From NCBI GenBank assembly GCA_002286715.1, contig NSJX01000098.1, forward strand, positions 1-15,092: 15,092 nucleotides of DNA. Direction: 5' to 3'. Shown piece by piece: positions 1 to 8,991 of this stretch (position 1 is its first letter; each line of letters opens with the position of its first letter). A program made the position numbers and the translations under genes. This DNA is from Dentipellis sp. KUC8613. Its lineage: Eukaryota; Basidiomycota; Agaricomycetes; Russulales; Hericiaceae. Below the pieces are notes generated by a model that was given only the letters and a program-made list of their open reading frames with translations, was not told the origin of the DNA and did no database searches.

Positions 1-3
1 GAT

Positions 4-118
4 CGTGGGAACTGACTGCCTAAAGTTGCGTTTGGAAAGGTCGCAAGTTGTGAGAGCCACCCCATATTTAGAACTGATTCATAGATGAATCAGAAACTTC
101 GGGAAGTTGGTTCCCACG
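4..118. repeat. Small foldback (imperfect inverted repeat with central palindrome)
   Basis: The segments 4-25 and 97-118 are inverted copies of each other at about 17 of 22 positions, with the outer nine bases (cgtgggaac / gttcccacg) perfect. Inside lies a 20-bp palindrome at 74-93: ctgattcat, two bases, then atgaatcag. The inner atgaatcaga is also the inner edge of the 44-bp terminal motif seen at 3626, 6481 and 14732, so this may be a degenerate short relative of that family. It could also be an independent MITE-like foldback. No target-site duplication can be judged because the left edge lies at the window start. Confidence 0.5.
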
Positions 119-424
119 GGTTTCAGCCACACTGGTCTACACCACTTCATATTTATTTTCTGTTTGCTTCAAATCACCTCCAATCAGAGTGAAAATTTTG
201 TCACACGTGCATTGATTGTATATGCACAATATATCAAATTTACAGAATAAAAAAATGTCTCTATTGCTGGGAAACGCAAAGTCGTGCTGTGCTAGAAAGG
301 GTCAAGATAGAAGATATAGCACTAGCGTTGCAATGAGGGATTGTATGCACTTCAAAATATTCATGCGTATTGATACAGTAGAGATGTAGATTCGCTAATT
401 TACCTGTAATTTTTACAAATTGAT
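119..424. other. AT-rich stretch with no recognised gene
   Basis: About 300 bases of AT-rich DNA. Both strands were read for coding potential and for RNA-gene signals and nothing was recognised. Open frames are short and interrupted. It separates the foldback at the window start from the GC-rich lead-in to the first C-rich array. Confidence 0.5.
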
Positions 425-685
425 TTGGCCCTTGGAGTGCCTGCCTTCATGAGATCGCTGCATCGAGCAGCTGCGCCCGGAAATTGCCGAGAGTCGTCGT
501 GGCTCTGGAGGCGTGTCACTTCCCTCGCCATCATCGTGCACTTGCAAATGCACTCGCACACCCAACCGCGCTCCTGCGCGCCCCCCTGCCCGAAGACTCA
601 CGCTTGCAAGCCAAGATGAAGGCAAGAAGGGAGCAGTCGAGGGGTGGAAGTGCCCAAAGGGGCCATGATAGGTAAGTTTTTTTTT
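425..685 (+). other. Lead-in to the first C-rich array, ending in a splice-donor-like site
   Basis: Mixed-composition, moderately GC-rich sequence, unlike both the AT-rich DNA before it and the strongly C-rich DNA after it. Open frames of about 63-70 codons exist on both strands but none resembles a known protein. GTAAGT, a strong fungal 5' splice-site match, lies at 672-677 and is followed by a run of T. This could be the 5' unique part of an array-bearing element; no function is assigned. Confidence 0.3.
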
Positions 686-2888
686 TCGTCTCTCTTCTTC
701 TTCCCATCTCGGTGCGCCGCCGTCCCCTCTCGCGCTCCTGCCGCCCCGTCTAGCGGGCTCTCATTGCCTGCGTGCTCACTCTCTGGTGCCAGCACCCGTC
801 GTCTTGCGGGCTGGCCTGCCTTCTCTCCCCAGCACGCGCCGTCTCGCGTGCATACGCTCGTGCCGCACTCCCTCCCTCTTCCTCGTGCGGTCCCTCTCGC
901 CATTGCCGCACCTCCTGCCCCCCCAACTCTCGCCGTGCTGCTGGCCCCCATCACTTGGCCATCGCCTGCGTGCCGGTACGCGCCCTCGTCGCCCTCGTCG
1001 CCCTCGTCGTTCGCCTCGCCCTCGCTGCTGCACCTCGCCCTCTCCTCTCCGCCCCGTGTCGTGCCTGTGCGCCCGCATTGTGTACGCACGTGCTGTGTGG
1101 CTGTTCCGCTGTTGCATGCCGCCCCGCCCCCCTCTCGTGTCCCTGCGGCGCCCTTTACGCCGTGTCGTGCCCCTACACCGTGTCGCACCCCATCGCCACA
1201 ACCCTCGCCGTCTGAGCCGCTGCCGCTCTGGCCTGCGCGCTCGCGTGCTGCCCCTGCACCGCGCTTGTGAGCCGCTGCTGGCCCGAGCTGGCTGCACGCC
1301 TGCTCACCACCCTACGCGCCCTGTCACCGGCGGCAGACGTGCGGTCTGGCAGCCCCACTGGGCGTGTCGCCGCTGCGCATGCCCTAGCAACGAGGAGGCA
1401 CGCCCTCTTGCCGCCCCACCTACTATACCGTCGTCCGCGCCCCTCGTCGTTGCGCTGTGTGCCCTGGCAACAACGCAGGCGTGCCTCTCGCCGCCCCACA
1501 GGCTATGTTTCTGCCCGTGCGCCCTCCGCCGCACTCTCCACTGCCTCCGCCGCACTCTCCACCACCTCCGCCGCCTTCACGCACTGTACGCACGCTCCAC
1601 GCGCCGTACGTGTGCTCCCCGCGCTCTCTGCCGCCTCATCACGCCCTCCGCCGCCCTCTCCACCCCTCCTCGCGCCCTATGCACCCTCCTCAGGCCGTCC
1701 GTCCCCTTCCCGCCTTCTCTGCCGCCTTCTCCGCCGCCTTCTCCGCCGCCTCCGCCGCCTCCCCGCGCTGTACACGCCGTTGACGCGCCGTACACGCCAC
1801 GTCTTCACGCCCGCCCTGCTATCTTTGCGCCGCGCCGCGCTGTCTCAACCCCCACGGCACCGTCTCGCGCTGCGCTACACCGTCTTGCGCCGTCTCGTGC
1901 ATTGCCTCGCTGTCTCGCGAGTCATGCCCCGCCCGCCTCGCCGTCTTGCTTCCCACCGCGCCGTCTCACACCCTAGCGGCGCCGCTGCTCGCCTTCCTTC
2001 TCGCTGCTTGCCTGCCGCCGCCCCTGTGCCGCTGCATCGTGCCCGGTGGCGCCGTCTTGCAGCTCGTAAGCACACGCTCGCGCTGCCACCAAGCACGCCC
2101 ACACTGCTGTCTCGCACCACACCCACTTCGCGCGCCGTTGGGTGGTCTGACGCCCCGCACCACTGGTCGCATGTGCGCCCGTGTCCGCCATCCTACATGC
2201 ACCACGTGCCAGCCTGCAGTGGTCATCACGTCCGCCGCCGTCACCCCTGTCACGTCCGCCGCTGCCATCCGCAAAGTGGCAGCACCTGCCGCCTCGCGCG
2301 AGCCCCGCGTGGGCCACCTCGCACATGCTGCGCCTGCGCCCATACGTGGGCCCCGCTCCTGTCACGCCGGTCGCGTCCACTGCCCCCCCTTGTGTTCTCG
2401 GCCCATGCCCGCCACGCGCCAGCACCCGCCCCCTGCCAGCGTCAGCGTGCGTGCCGTGCCACGCCCGCTACACAACCGCCCCGCGCCTGTCGCACCTGTG
2501 CCTGTCGCACCTGTGCCTGTCGTGTCGCGCCCGCCAGCACCTGCCACCGCCCACCCGGTGCCAGCACACGCACATGCACGCCTGCTGTGCCCCTGCGCGC
2601 CTTGTGCCCCGCCACCCTTCGCGCCCGTCGCGCTATACACGCCCTAGTGCCCCGCGCCACACACACATCCATCACGCCACGCCTGCCAGTGCCTTCACCC
2701 GCCATGCACCAGCACCCGCCATGCACCAGCACCCACCCCATGCCAGCGCTGCTGAGCTCGTCGCACCCGCTCACTCACCCACCTCTTGCGTGCTCGCCGC
2801 CTCCTGCACTCGCCCGCTATCTCGTTTGCACGCTTCTTCACCCGTGCCTGTCTTCTCACTCGTTCACCCGCTCGTTCGTGCGGCCAAC
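686..2888 (+). repeat. C-rich, A-poor low-complexity array 1
   Basis: About 2.2 kb dominated by C with short gccctc, cgcc and ctcgc words, few A and strong strand asymmetry. Local tandem repeats show how it grew: 9-bp cgccctcgt three times (981-1007), a 21-bp unit twice (1523-1564), a 12-bp cgccttctccgc-type unit three times (1711-1746), 15-bp cctgtcgcacctgtg twice (2486-2515) and an exact 17-bp unit twice (2698-2731). Open frames of up to 541 codons run through it in overlapping frames. Their translations are Arg/Pro/Ala/Ser/His low complexity without any domain, so I treat them as artefacts. The AT-rich tail of a repeat family follows directly. Confidence 0.85.
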
Positions 2889-3625
2889 TTAGGCTTCATG
2901 TGACCTCACATGTATGTGGCTCTGTTTGTATGTGGGTCTGTTATAGTGCTTCTGCATGATATATTTATTCTTCTTCTGTTCAATATGCAGGTACTGACAA
3001 TTCTGTGGGATATCTTGTAACTATACATTGGTCCTTTGGTGTTGTAGCAGGTTATTTGTATCTGTATAGTAGAGTGTGGTGTCTATAGTTTGGGAAATGT
3101 AAAGTATTATCCTCATTACTTGTTCTGAAACCAATGCAAATACTCCTGTTATTGAAGCCAAGAATGTTTTGATTGCTGGAAGATTGCTAGTAGCAATATA
3201 CAAACCTGATGATTTCTATAGTGTGTGAACTTCAGGGAGGAGCAGCAGTGATGATAGTAAGGTACCTTTGCAGATAGCATGGTACTTATATACATAGAAT
3301 GGAACCTTCTATCTATAGCATTATCATAGAAGAGGACTATCTACAAAGATCAATGTCTTTCTATCAGGCTATTTTATGATTATCTTGCTTGATAATACAC
3401 TTAAAAATTTCAGATCTATAATCATTCAACTTTCAGAGTGATAAGCAATCAAGGGCATCATGATGACATTGTCACTAAAGGTACATGTTCTAATGAAGGT
3501 ACTTTGGATAGCTAGGAGATATCATGCAAAGAATAGAAGATCATGCAAAACATTAAGCATAATTGAATGTCAATTGAATATAAAAATTATATAATCATTT
3601 GAGATCAAGATGTATCCACTCTTGA
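2889..3625 (+). repeat. AT-rich tail of array-bearing repeat, copy A
   Basis: AT-rich sequence that aligns in blocks with 5960-6480 (copy B) and, more briefly, with 14006-14137 (copy C). Shared blocks include tttattcttcttc, the stretch around aatgca(a/g)(g/a)tact, ttgaagcca, and acaaacctgat(g/a)atttct. The copies are clearly diverged, so this is an old dispersed family. Copy A follows C-rich array 1 and runs into the terminal motif at 3626. No protein-coding potential was recognised. A polypyrimidine tract plus tatgcag at about 2970-2990 looks like a splice acceptor. Confidence 0.65.
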
Positions 3626-3669
3626 AGATGAATCAGAACCTGCCGCTTGCCGGCCACTCCTCACTAGTA
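3626..3669 (+). repeat. 44-bp-class terminal motif, copy A
   Basis: Begins agatgaatcaga, has cgcttgccggcc in the middle and ends ctcctcactagt. It matches 6481-6524 almost base for base, with one base missing in the ggcc/ggccc run, and matches the right arm at 14732-14775. It marks the right-hand end of copy A. The opposite inverted end for this copy is not visible in the window. Confidence 0.7.
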
Positions 3670-3734
3670 GGGAGAACAGGCAGCAGGTATGTAGCCTGCT
3701 TAGCGAATTGCAGCACGCACGGTAACTGACAATG
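3670..3734. other. Short spacer with a 5-bp-stem hairpin
   Basis: Lies between the terminal motif of copy A and the second C-rich array. It contains gcagg (3683-3687) facing cctgc (3695-3699) across a 7-base loop. Nothing else was recognised. Confidence 0.3.
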
Positions 3735-5230
3735 TCCTTCCGTGGCCCCAGTGCCATGCCCCTTGTTGCGCGCCCACTCGTCTCTCGCGCCCACGCCCCA
3801 TTGCGCCCATGTTGTTCTCACGCGTACCCGTGTCCCTTCTCGGGCTCATGCCTACCCTCCCTCGCTGGCTCACGCCTCCATGCATGCCCCGTTTTCCTGC
3901 CCCTCCTCTCGTGGCTGTGCGCCCTTGTGTGCCTGGGCTTTCTCATGCCCTCCTAGTGCCCTCCTCGTCGCGCTCTCGCCGCGCCATCGCGCCCTCCTCG
4001 TCGTGCTCTCGCTGCACCATTGCGCTGTCGCACGCCCGCGTGCCCCTCGCACCCTCTTTGCGTCATCCGGCCGGTCTCGCGCCCTCACCACGCCCTCCTT
4101 GTCGCGTCGCGTCACGTCGCGTCCGCGCATCCGCACGCCCTCGTGCCTGTGCACCTGCGTGCCATTGCACTCTCACACCCCTCATGCCCTCTTCGCGTCG
4201 TCGTGCCCCTCCTCCCGTCTCACCTCGTCCTCGTGTCTGTCCGTCCCCCGTCGCGCTGTCACGCCCCTCGTGCCGTTGCCCCATCGCCGCCTTCGTGCCC
4301 CTCTCGGCCTTCGCACCCCCGTCGCGCTGTCGCGTCCTTCGCGCCCCTGCCGTGCTGTCGTCGCACCCCTCGCGCTGTCGCTGCCTTTGCGCCGCCTTCG
4401 CCGCCGTTGGGCTGTCGCCCCCACGCCCCTCCTTCGCACCCCTCACACATCCTACACGCCGCCGTCGCGCGCAACGTGCCCTCGCTGCCTTCATGCCCCT
4501 CGTCGCGCCCCTACGCGCTGCCGTCTCGCCCGTCGCGCCGCCTTTGCGCCCGTCGCACCCCTCGCTCTGTCGCGCCCCTACGCGCCCTCGTCGTGGCCTC
4601 CGTGCCCGTTGCTGCTGTCGTGCCATCGCACGTTCGCGCGTCTCAGCTGGCGCCCCCACGCCCTCGTCTCGCCCCCTATGCGCCGCCTTCTCGCCCCCTA
4701 TGCGCCGCCTTCTCGCCCCTTGTGCTGCTGTCTCGCCCCTTGCGCTGCTGTCACGCCTCGCACCGCCGTCGCGACGCCGTCACTCGCTGTCGCACCCCGC
4801 TGTGCCGCCGTCGCACCCTCCGTGCCGCCGTCGTTCGCCTATGCACCGACGCCTCGCTCCCCTTCCCCGTTGTCACCCACCCCCGCGCCCTTGTCTCGCC
4901 CCTACGCACCCTCGTCTCGCCCCTACGCGCCGCCGTCTCGCCCCTTGTGCCGCTGTCGCACCTCTTGCTGTTGTCGCGCCTTCGTGCCCCTCGCGCGGCC
5001 TTCGCACCCCTCGCACCGTTGTGCCGGTCGTGCCCCCGTCCCCGCGTCTCGCCCCTACGCGCTGCTGTCTCGCCCCTCGCTCCGCCTTCCGCCCTTTGCT
5101 CTGTTGCGCCGCCGTCGCATGTCTCCGCCGGCGCCCTCATGTCTCGGCTCCTCATGCACTCGCACTGTCATGCCCTCGTAGTGCCCTCCTTGTCACGGCC
5201 TTCTCGTGCCTTCGCATCATCATGCTGGTG
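3735..5230 (+). repeat. C-rich, A-poor low-complexity array 2
   Basis: About 1.5 kb with the same C-dominated, A-poor character as array 1. The clearest tandem block is 4667-4760, with 20-22-bp units starting tctcgcccc; related units recur near 4893-4950. All three plus-strand frames stay open together from about 4020 to 5181, giving parallel 421-, 479- and 485-codon frames. A real gene would hold one frame, so I call none. Predicted peptides are Arg/Pro/Ser/Ala/His-rich and resemble no family. Confidence 0.85.
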
Positions 5231-5566
5231 TTGTGTCCTTGTGCCTGTCTCATCACTGCATATTAGTACACATATAATACTATGATAATCTAATAAATAT
5301 CCTTTTTGCTTGTTCTGTACCTCAATATCCATGGTGATCAGTATGTTATGAAATCTTGTAGTCATGGCTATGGTGTTCATATAGACACCATAGCATAGAC
5401 TGTTAAATATATATGGCTATGTGTACTATGGATACTTGACTAGGACCTATGGGATCTATGGGATAACATGGCTATCTATGGGTGCTATGGGTGCTATGGA
5501 ACCCTCCATAGTTGACCATCTCATTCCATAGCTGCCATAGTCTAGATAATTGGGCCCCTTACTATG
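5231..5566. repeat. AT-rich block with clustered CTATGG/CCATAG motifs and a perfect hairpin
   Basis: The hexamer CTATGG or its complement CCATAG recurs many times between about 5360 and 5545, including close repeats near 5480-5503. A perfect 10-bp inverted repeat, gctatggtgt (5367-5376) and acaccatagc (5385-5394), flanks an 8-base loop. No coding potential was recognised. The cluster could be the subterminal repeats of a DNA transposon or a decayed satellite. Confidence 0.5.
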
Positions 5567-5582
5567 AAAATTCAAATTTTTT

Positions 5583-5935
5583 CAGGTGCCCGCACCTCTG
5601 CCGCCCTCTCCTGCGCCTCCACTGCCCTCCCCTGTGCTTCCGTCGCCCTCTCCCGCCTCGGTAACTGCCCCCCGCGTGGTTGTTGCAGCCCGCCCGCCTT
5701 AACAACGGCGCACAACGTGCATTTCATGCCTGCACGCGGTCTTTTCACACCCATATGCCACTTTCCGTTTTGTGCCATCTGTGCTGCCTCACGTTGTGCC
5801 ACCTGTGCTGTCTCACCTAGTGCCTGTTCCCTTGCTCTGCCGCTATGTGCCGTCACTCCGCTGTCAAATGTTTGGTGCCCTGATTGTGCTGCACTGCCTT
5901 CTTGACCCCCCGCGCTGCCATCTGCTGCCCTGTAT
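5583..5935 (+). repeat. Short C-rich block (array 3)
   Basis: A shorter and less extreme C-rich, A-poor stretch of gcctcc, gccctc and tgtgctgcctca-like words, between an AT-rich region ending attttttcag and the AT-rich tail copy B. It holds the same place relative to the tail as array 1 holds to copy A. A 113-codon open frame here is low complexity and is not called. Confidence 0.6.
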
Positions 5936-5959
5936 GTACTTTGATACTGCAACTTTCTC

Positions 5960-6480
5960 AATGCTGACATTTAATAGTGCCTATTGTGTGTCATAGCAGG
6001 CCTGATGTAAGTTTCAATGTATGTAGCTCTGTTATTATGCTTTTGCATGGCATGTTTATTCTTCTTCCATTCAGTATCCAGTTGAATATCTTGTAGGGAT
6101 ACATTGAGTCTGTGTGATATCTGATTATTTTTATATCAGTTTTATAGTTTAGTGTAGTGTATGATAGTTCTATAAATATATCTGTTATCATTGTTAATCT
6201 ATTGTACTAAATGTCAATGCAGGTACTTCAGTTAATGAAGCCAACAGAGTTTAGATAGATGCAGGACTTGTGGTGACAATGTACAAACCTGATAATTTCT
6301 GAGTGTGAAAACTATAGGGTGGCACTAAGAGTAAATATTCTGATAAAGGTAAGTTGAGTAACTAGAAGATATACATTGTGTAAAGAACAGCAGATTGTGT
6401 AAAATTATACAAAGAATTGGATGATAATCAAATATGTGAAATTATCTAATAATTTGAAATCAAGTCATGCCCACCCTCAA
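5960..6480 (+). repeat. AT-rich tail of array-bearing repeat, copy B
   Basis: Diverged homologue of copy A (2889-3625) with the same order of conserved blocks: ctgttat..tgctt.tgcatg, tttattcttcttc, aatgcaggtact, gaagcca, acaaacctgat.atttct, then the terminal motif. It also matches copy C over atct(g/a)ttatcattgtta and gtcaatgca.gtact. GTAAGT occurs at 6349-6354. No gene was recognised. Confidence 0.65.
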
Positions 6481-6524
6481 AGATGAATCAGACCCTGCTG
6501 CTTGCCGGCCCACTCCTCACTAGT
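6481..6524 (+). repeat. 44-bp terminal motif, copy B, forming the break in the copia element
   Basis: The same motif as at 3626-3669, running from agatgaatcaga to ctcctcactagt. The next base begins readable copia integrase sequence on the minus strand, so the repeat end and the copia break coincide to within a base or two. It matches the right arm at 14732-14775 at about 39 of 44 positions. Confidence 0.7.
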
Positions 6525-8617
6525 CAGAGTGCAAGACCTTGATCTTGTGATCCTTGTTCATCGCACACCACACCTCGTACTTGCAATATGCTTTGAAGGC
6601 CTGATCTTTGGTCCGAAGCAGATACAGGTGCGTGTACCGGGTTGCATCGTCGGTGAAGGTGATATAGTAACGATGTGCCCCTAGGGTGGGTGGCTTTGGG
6701 AGCCGGGCCCCAGACATCAGTATGCACCTCGTCGCCAAACTCCGTGTGGCGCTCGCTGATGCACTCCTTCGGGATAGGCTTGTGTGTCGCCTTCGCATAG
6801 ATGCATGACTCGCAGAAAGTGGGCTCTTCAGAAGATGTATCAAGACGTAGGCTAGTGACAAAGCCTTTGTCGAGAAGACGCTTTGTCATGCTGGGCGCGA
6901 TGTGGCCCATGCACCAGTGAAGCTCCATGAAGGTAATCTTGTCTTCCTCTACAGCTGCTGCACTAACATCCTGCTCCTGCAGGACACGATACAGCCCATT
7001 TTCCGTACGTGGGATAGTCCCAACGAGCTCCCCATCGGGCCCGCGGACTTCACACTTCCCGTTGCCGAAAGTCGTTGAGTAGCCGCGCTCGTCCAGGCAG
7101 CCTACCGACACCAAGGTGTAGCCAACCTCCGGTGAGTACAAGACTTCAGTGAGGGTCAGCTTCGACGTATCGACACCATCTGGTAACTCCAGGACCAGGT
7201 CTCCGGTGCCCGTCGCTGCGAAAGTCTCCTTGTTTGCTGCCTTCAGCGGCTTTGGCTCAATCTCAACAAAGTTGTTGAAGTCCTTGCGATAAGGAGAGAT
7301 GTGTTGCAAAGATCCTGAATCCATCAGAGCCTTGCAAGGCCTGTCTCCGCTGCTCGAATCGCCAGCAGCAACGTGTGCAATCTCCTCGAGAACCTCAGCA
7401 TCCGAGACATCAGAATCCGCAGCTGACTCCAGCACAGTGTCATCAGGTGTGTGCAGTGTGAACCAGTCACTCCCATTGTAAGGCCTGTGCGATACCTCTA
7501 CAGCGGCAAGATGCGGTGAAGTTGTGTCTTCGTCGTCGCTTTCGCTTAGCCAGTACTCGTTGTCCGAGGACAGATCACTGCAAGCAGAGTGGTAAGAGAG
7601 TGAGGTGCCACCTTCGTTGTTGTTGTCGCTGTTGCTGGCAGATTCGAGGCCTGGCATGCTGTTGTAGCCCTCCTTGTCACTGTCGGCGACCGACTCAAGG
7701 TCCAGCATGTATTCCGCATCGGATTCATCACTGACGGCCCACACCCCATCTTCGACCTCAACAGCATTGGCAGAGTCTCCAGCCGTTACACCTCCAGCCT
7801 TCCCACCCGCCTTCTTCTTGGTCAGCTCCGGGCAGTCTGACCAAAAATGTCCCTTCTTCTGGCAGTTCCAGCAGACACCTCGTGGTTTGCGGTCGCTATC
7901 CTTGGTGGTGACAGCAAGAGCCTCGGTGCCATCAGGATCACGATCAGCCTTTGATCCGGAGTTTCTGCGAGAGCCATGCTTCAGCTTCTGGCAATCATAC
8001 TCCTCGGAGACAATATTGATCAAGAAGTCCGGGTCAACCTGAACGGTAGGCGACATCATTCGCACGACTGCGAGTTGATTGGCGGCGAAGCTGGCGAGAT
8101 TGTCCGGTAGGCTGGACAAGATTGTCGAGCGGAAATCGTCGTCATTGATGATGACACCAACAGTTGCGATCTCCTCCCGTTTCAGGCTCAGGTCGTTCAG
8201 GAACTGACGAACGTCACCCTTAGCAGGGCAGCAAGACTCCATGAACTTGCGGTGCATGTCAGTCTGAGCATACGTGCCCTTCAGCATGTACTCCTGGACG
8301 ATGGCAGTCCACTTCTCAGCAACCAAGAGGAACTTCTGCATGCGGACCAGTGTGGCGTCGGGGAGACACTGAGTCAGCAGGTAGCGAGCCGTCCATTCGT
8401 CCTTCTCCCACACGGCGAGCTGGTCCGCTTGTGTTTCGGTGAGAGGAGAATCCGTGAAGACCGGGCGCGGCTCTGTGCCATCAAAGTGGCCCCACTTTCC
8501 TTTCGCCTCGATGGCGATCTGGAAGCAAGCGGAGAAGATTGCCCAGTTTGCACCACGGGTGTTGAGCTTCGGGACAGAGGAAGGGAGGGTATCTGTGGAT
8601 AATGACTGTGTGGACAT
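6525..8617 (-). pseudogene. Ty1/copia retrotransposon Gag-Pol, 3'-truncated and frameshifted
   Basis: Starts at the ATG at 8617, 21 bases after the LTR and just after the primer-binding site. In order it has a copia-type Gag domain (about residues 10-215), a CCHC zinc knuckle (C249-x2-C252-x4-H257-x4-C262) for RNA binding, a long acidic Ser/Asp/Glu linker (about 283-426), an aspartic protease core with DSG at 433-435, the GAG-pre-integrase HHCC zinc site (H567, H572, C602, C605) and the first integrase aspartate (HTDVWGP, D634). A GGGT duplication at 6684-6691 then shifts the frame; the integrase core continues in the other frame (YYITFTDDATRY) to KVLHSD, the second catalytic aspartate, and stops at the junction with the repeat end at 6524. 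The rest of integrase, the reverse transcriptase, RNase H and the 3' LTR are absent. It cannot be autonomous. The family call is firm; the organism is inferred. Confidence 0.93.
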
Positions 8618-8625
8618 TGTAGCAG

Positions 8626-8638
8626 GGGCCCAATAACC
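8626..8638 (-). other. Copia primer-binding site (half-tRNA initiator-Met type)
   Basis: On the minus strand ggttattgggccc follows the LTR end directly. Copia elements commonly prime from the anticodon region of initiator tRNA-Met, and the site in Drosophila copia is very similar (ggttatgggccc). The host tRNA was not available for comparison. Confidence 0.7.
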
Positions 8639-8991
8639 TGTAGAATTACTAGAACAAGAGACGAGGACTCAGTGAATAAATGGGGAAATCACTATATATG
8701 AAGCACGATGTACCTAGAACGAGAGACGAGGACTAAGGTACATCAGAATAGAAGCTCGACGTAGGGTATAAGAATAGCTCACCTCAGTGAATAAATGGGG
8801 AAATCACTGAGGTGGGCCAGAGCATAGTGTAGATACATATCGTACGAGAGGCAAGCAACTGTATAGTACTTAGTAATCAAGCCACAGGAACGAGACGAGC
8901 ACGAAAGAATGACGCAAAGAGATGAAAAATCAATGAATGACATATACGAAATGTAGTAAGCAAAAGAACGTTACGGTTTGCGATTCCAACA
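8639..8991 (-). repeat. Copia 5' LTR, 353 bp
   Basis: On the minus strand it begins TGTTGGAATCGC at 8991, a classic copia LTR start, and ends ATTCTACA at 8639, next to the primer-binding site. Inside are a 23-bp direct repeat (8671-8693 and 8786-8808), a 19-bp near-repeat agaac(a/g)agagacgaggact (8651-8669 and 8716-8734), a 9-bp inverted repeat gatgtacct/aggtacatc (8707-8715 and 8736-8744) and a 10-bp-arm hairpin (8780-8814). A TATA-like tatata near 8693-8698 could serve transcription on the minus strand. LINE sequence starts directly beyond 8991. The partner LTR is not in the window, so no target duplication can be confirmed. Confidence 0.85.

Noticed and set aside
786..2892. Long plus-strand open frames (396 and 541 codons) as Pro/Arg-rich proteins
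   Set aside because: They overlap in different frames, coincide exactly with the A-poor array, contain only low-complexity residues and match no domain; the openness follows from composition.
3626..3669. Helitron 3' end, because of the CTAG followed by T
   Set aside because: There is no strong hairpin just before the end, and the same motif forms an inverted pair at 14642-14775, which fits a terminal-inverted-repeat element better. Not fully excluded.
3660..3670. CACTA (EnSpm) transposon end, because of cactag
   Set aside because: The orientation and position of CACTA relative to the motif end are wrong (the end reads ...cactagt, not ...tagtg), and no transposase was seen.
3742..5285. Open frames of 421-485 codons in array 2 as genes
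   Set aside because: All three forward frames are open at once with similar low-complexity content, so no frame stands out as coding.
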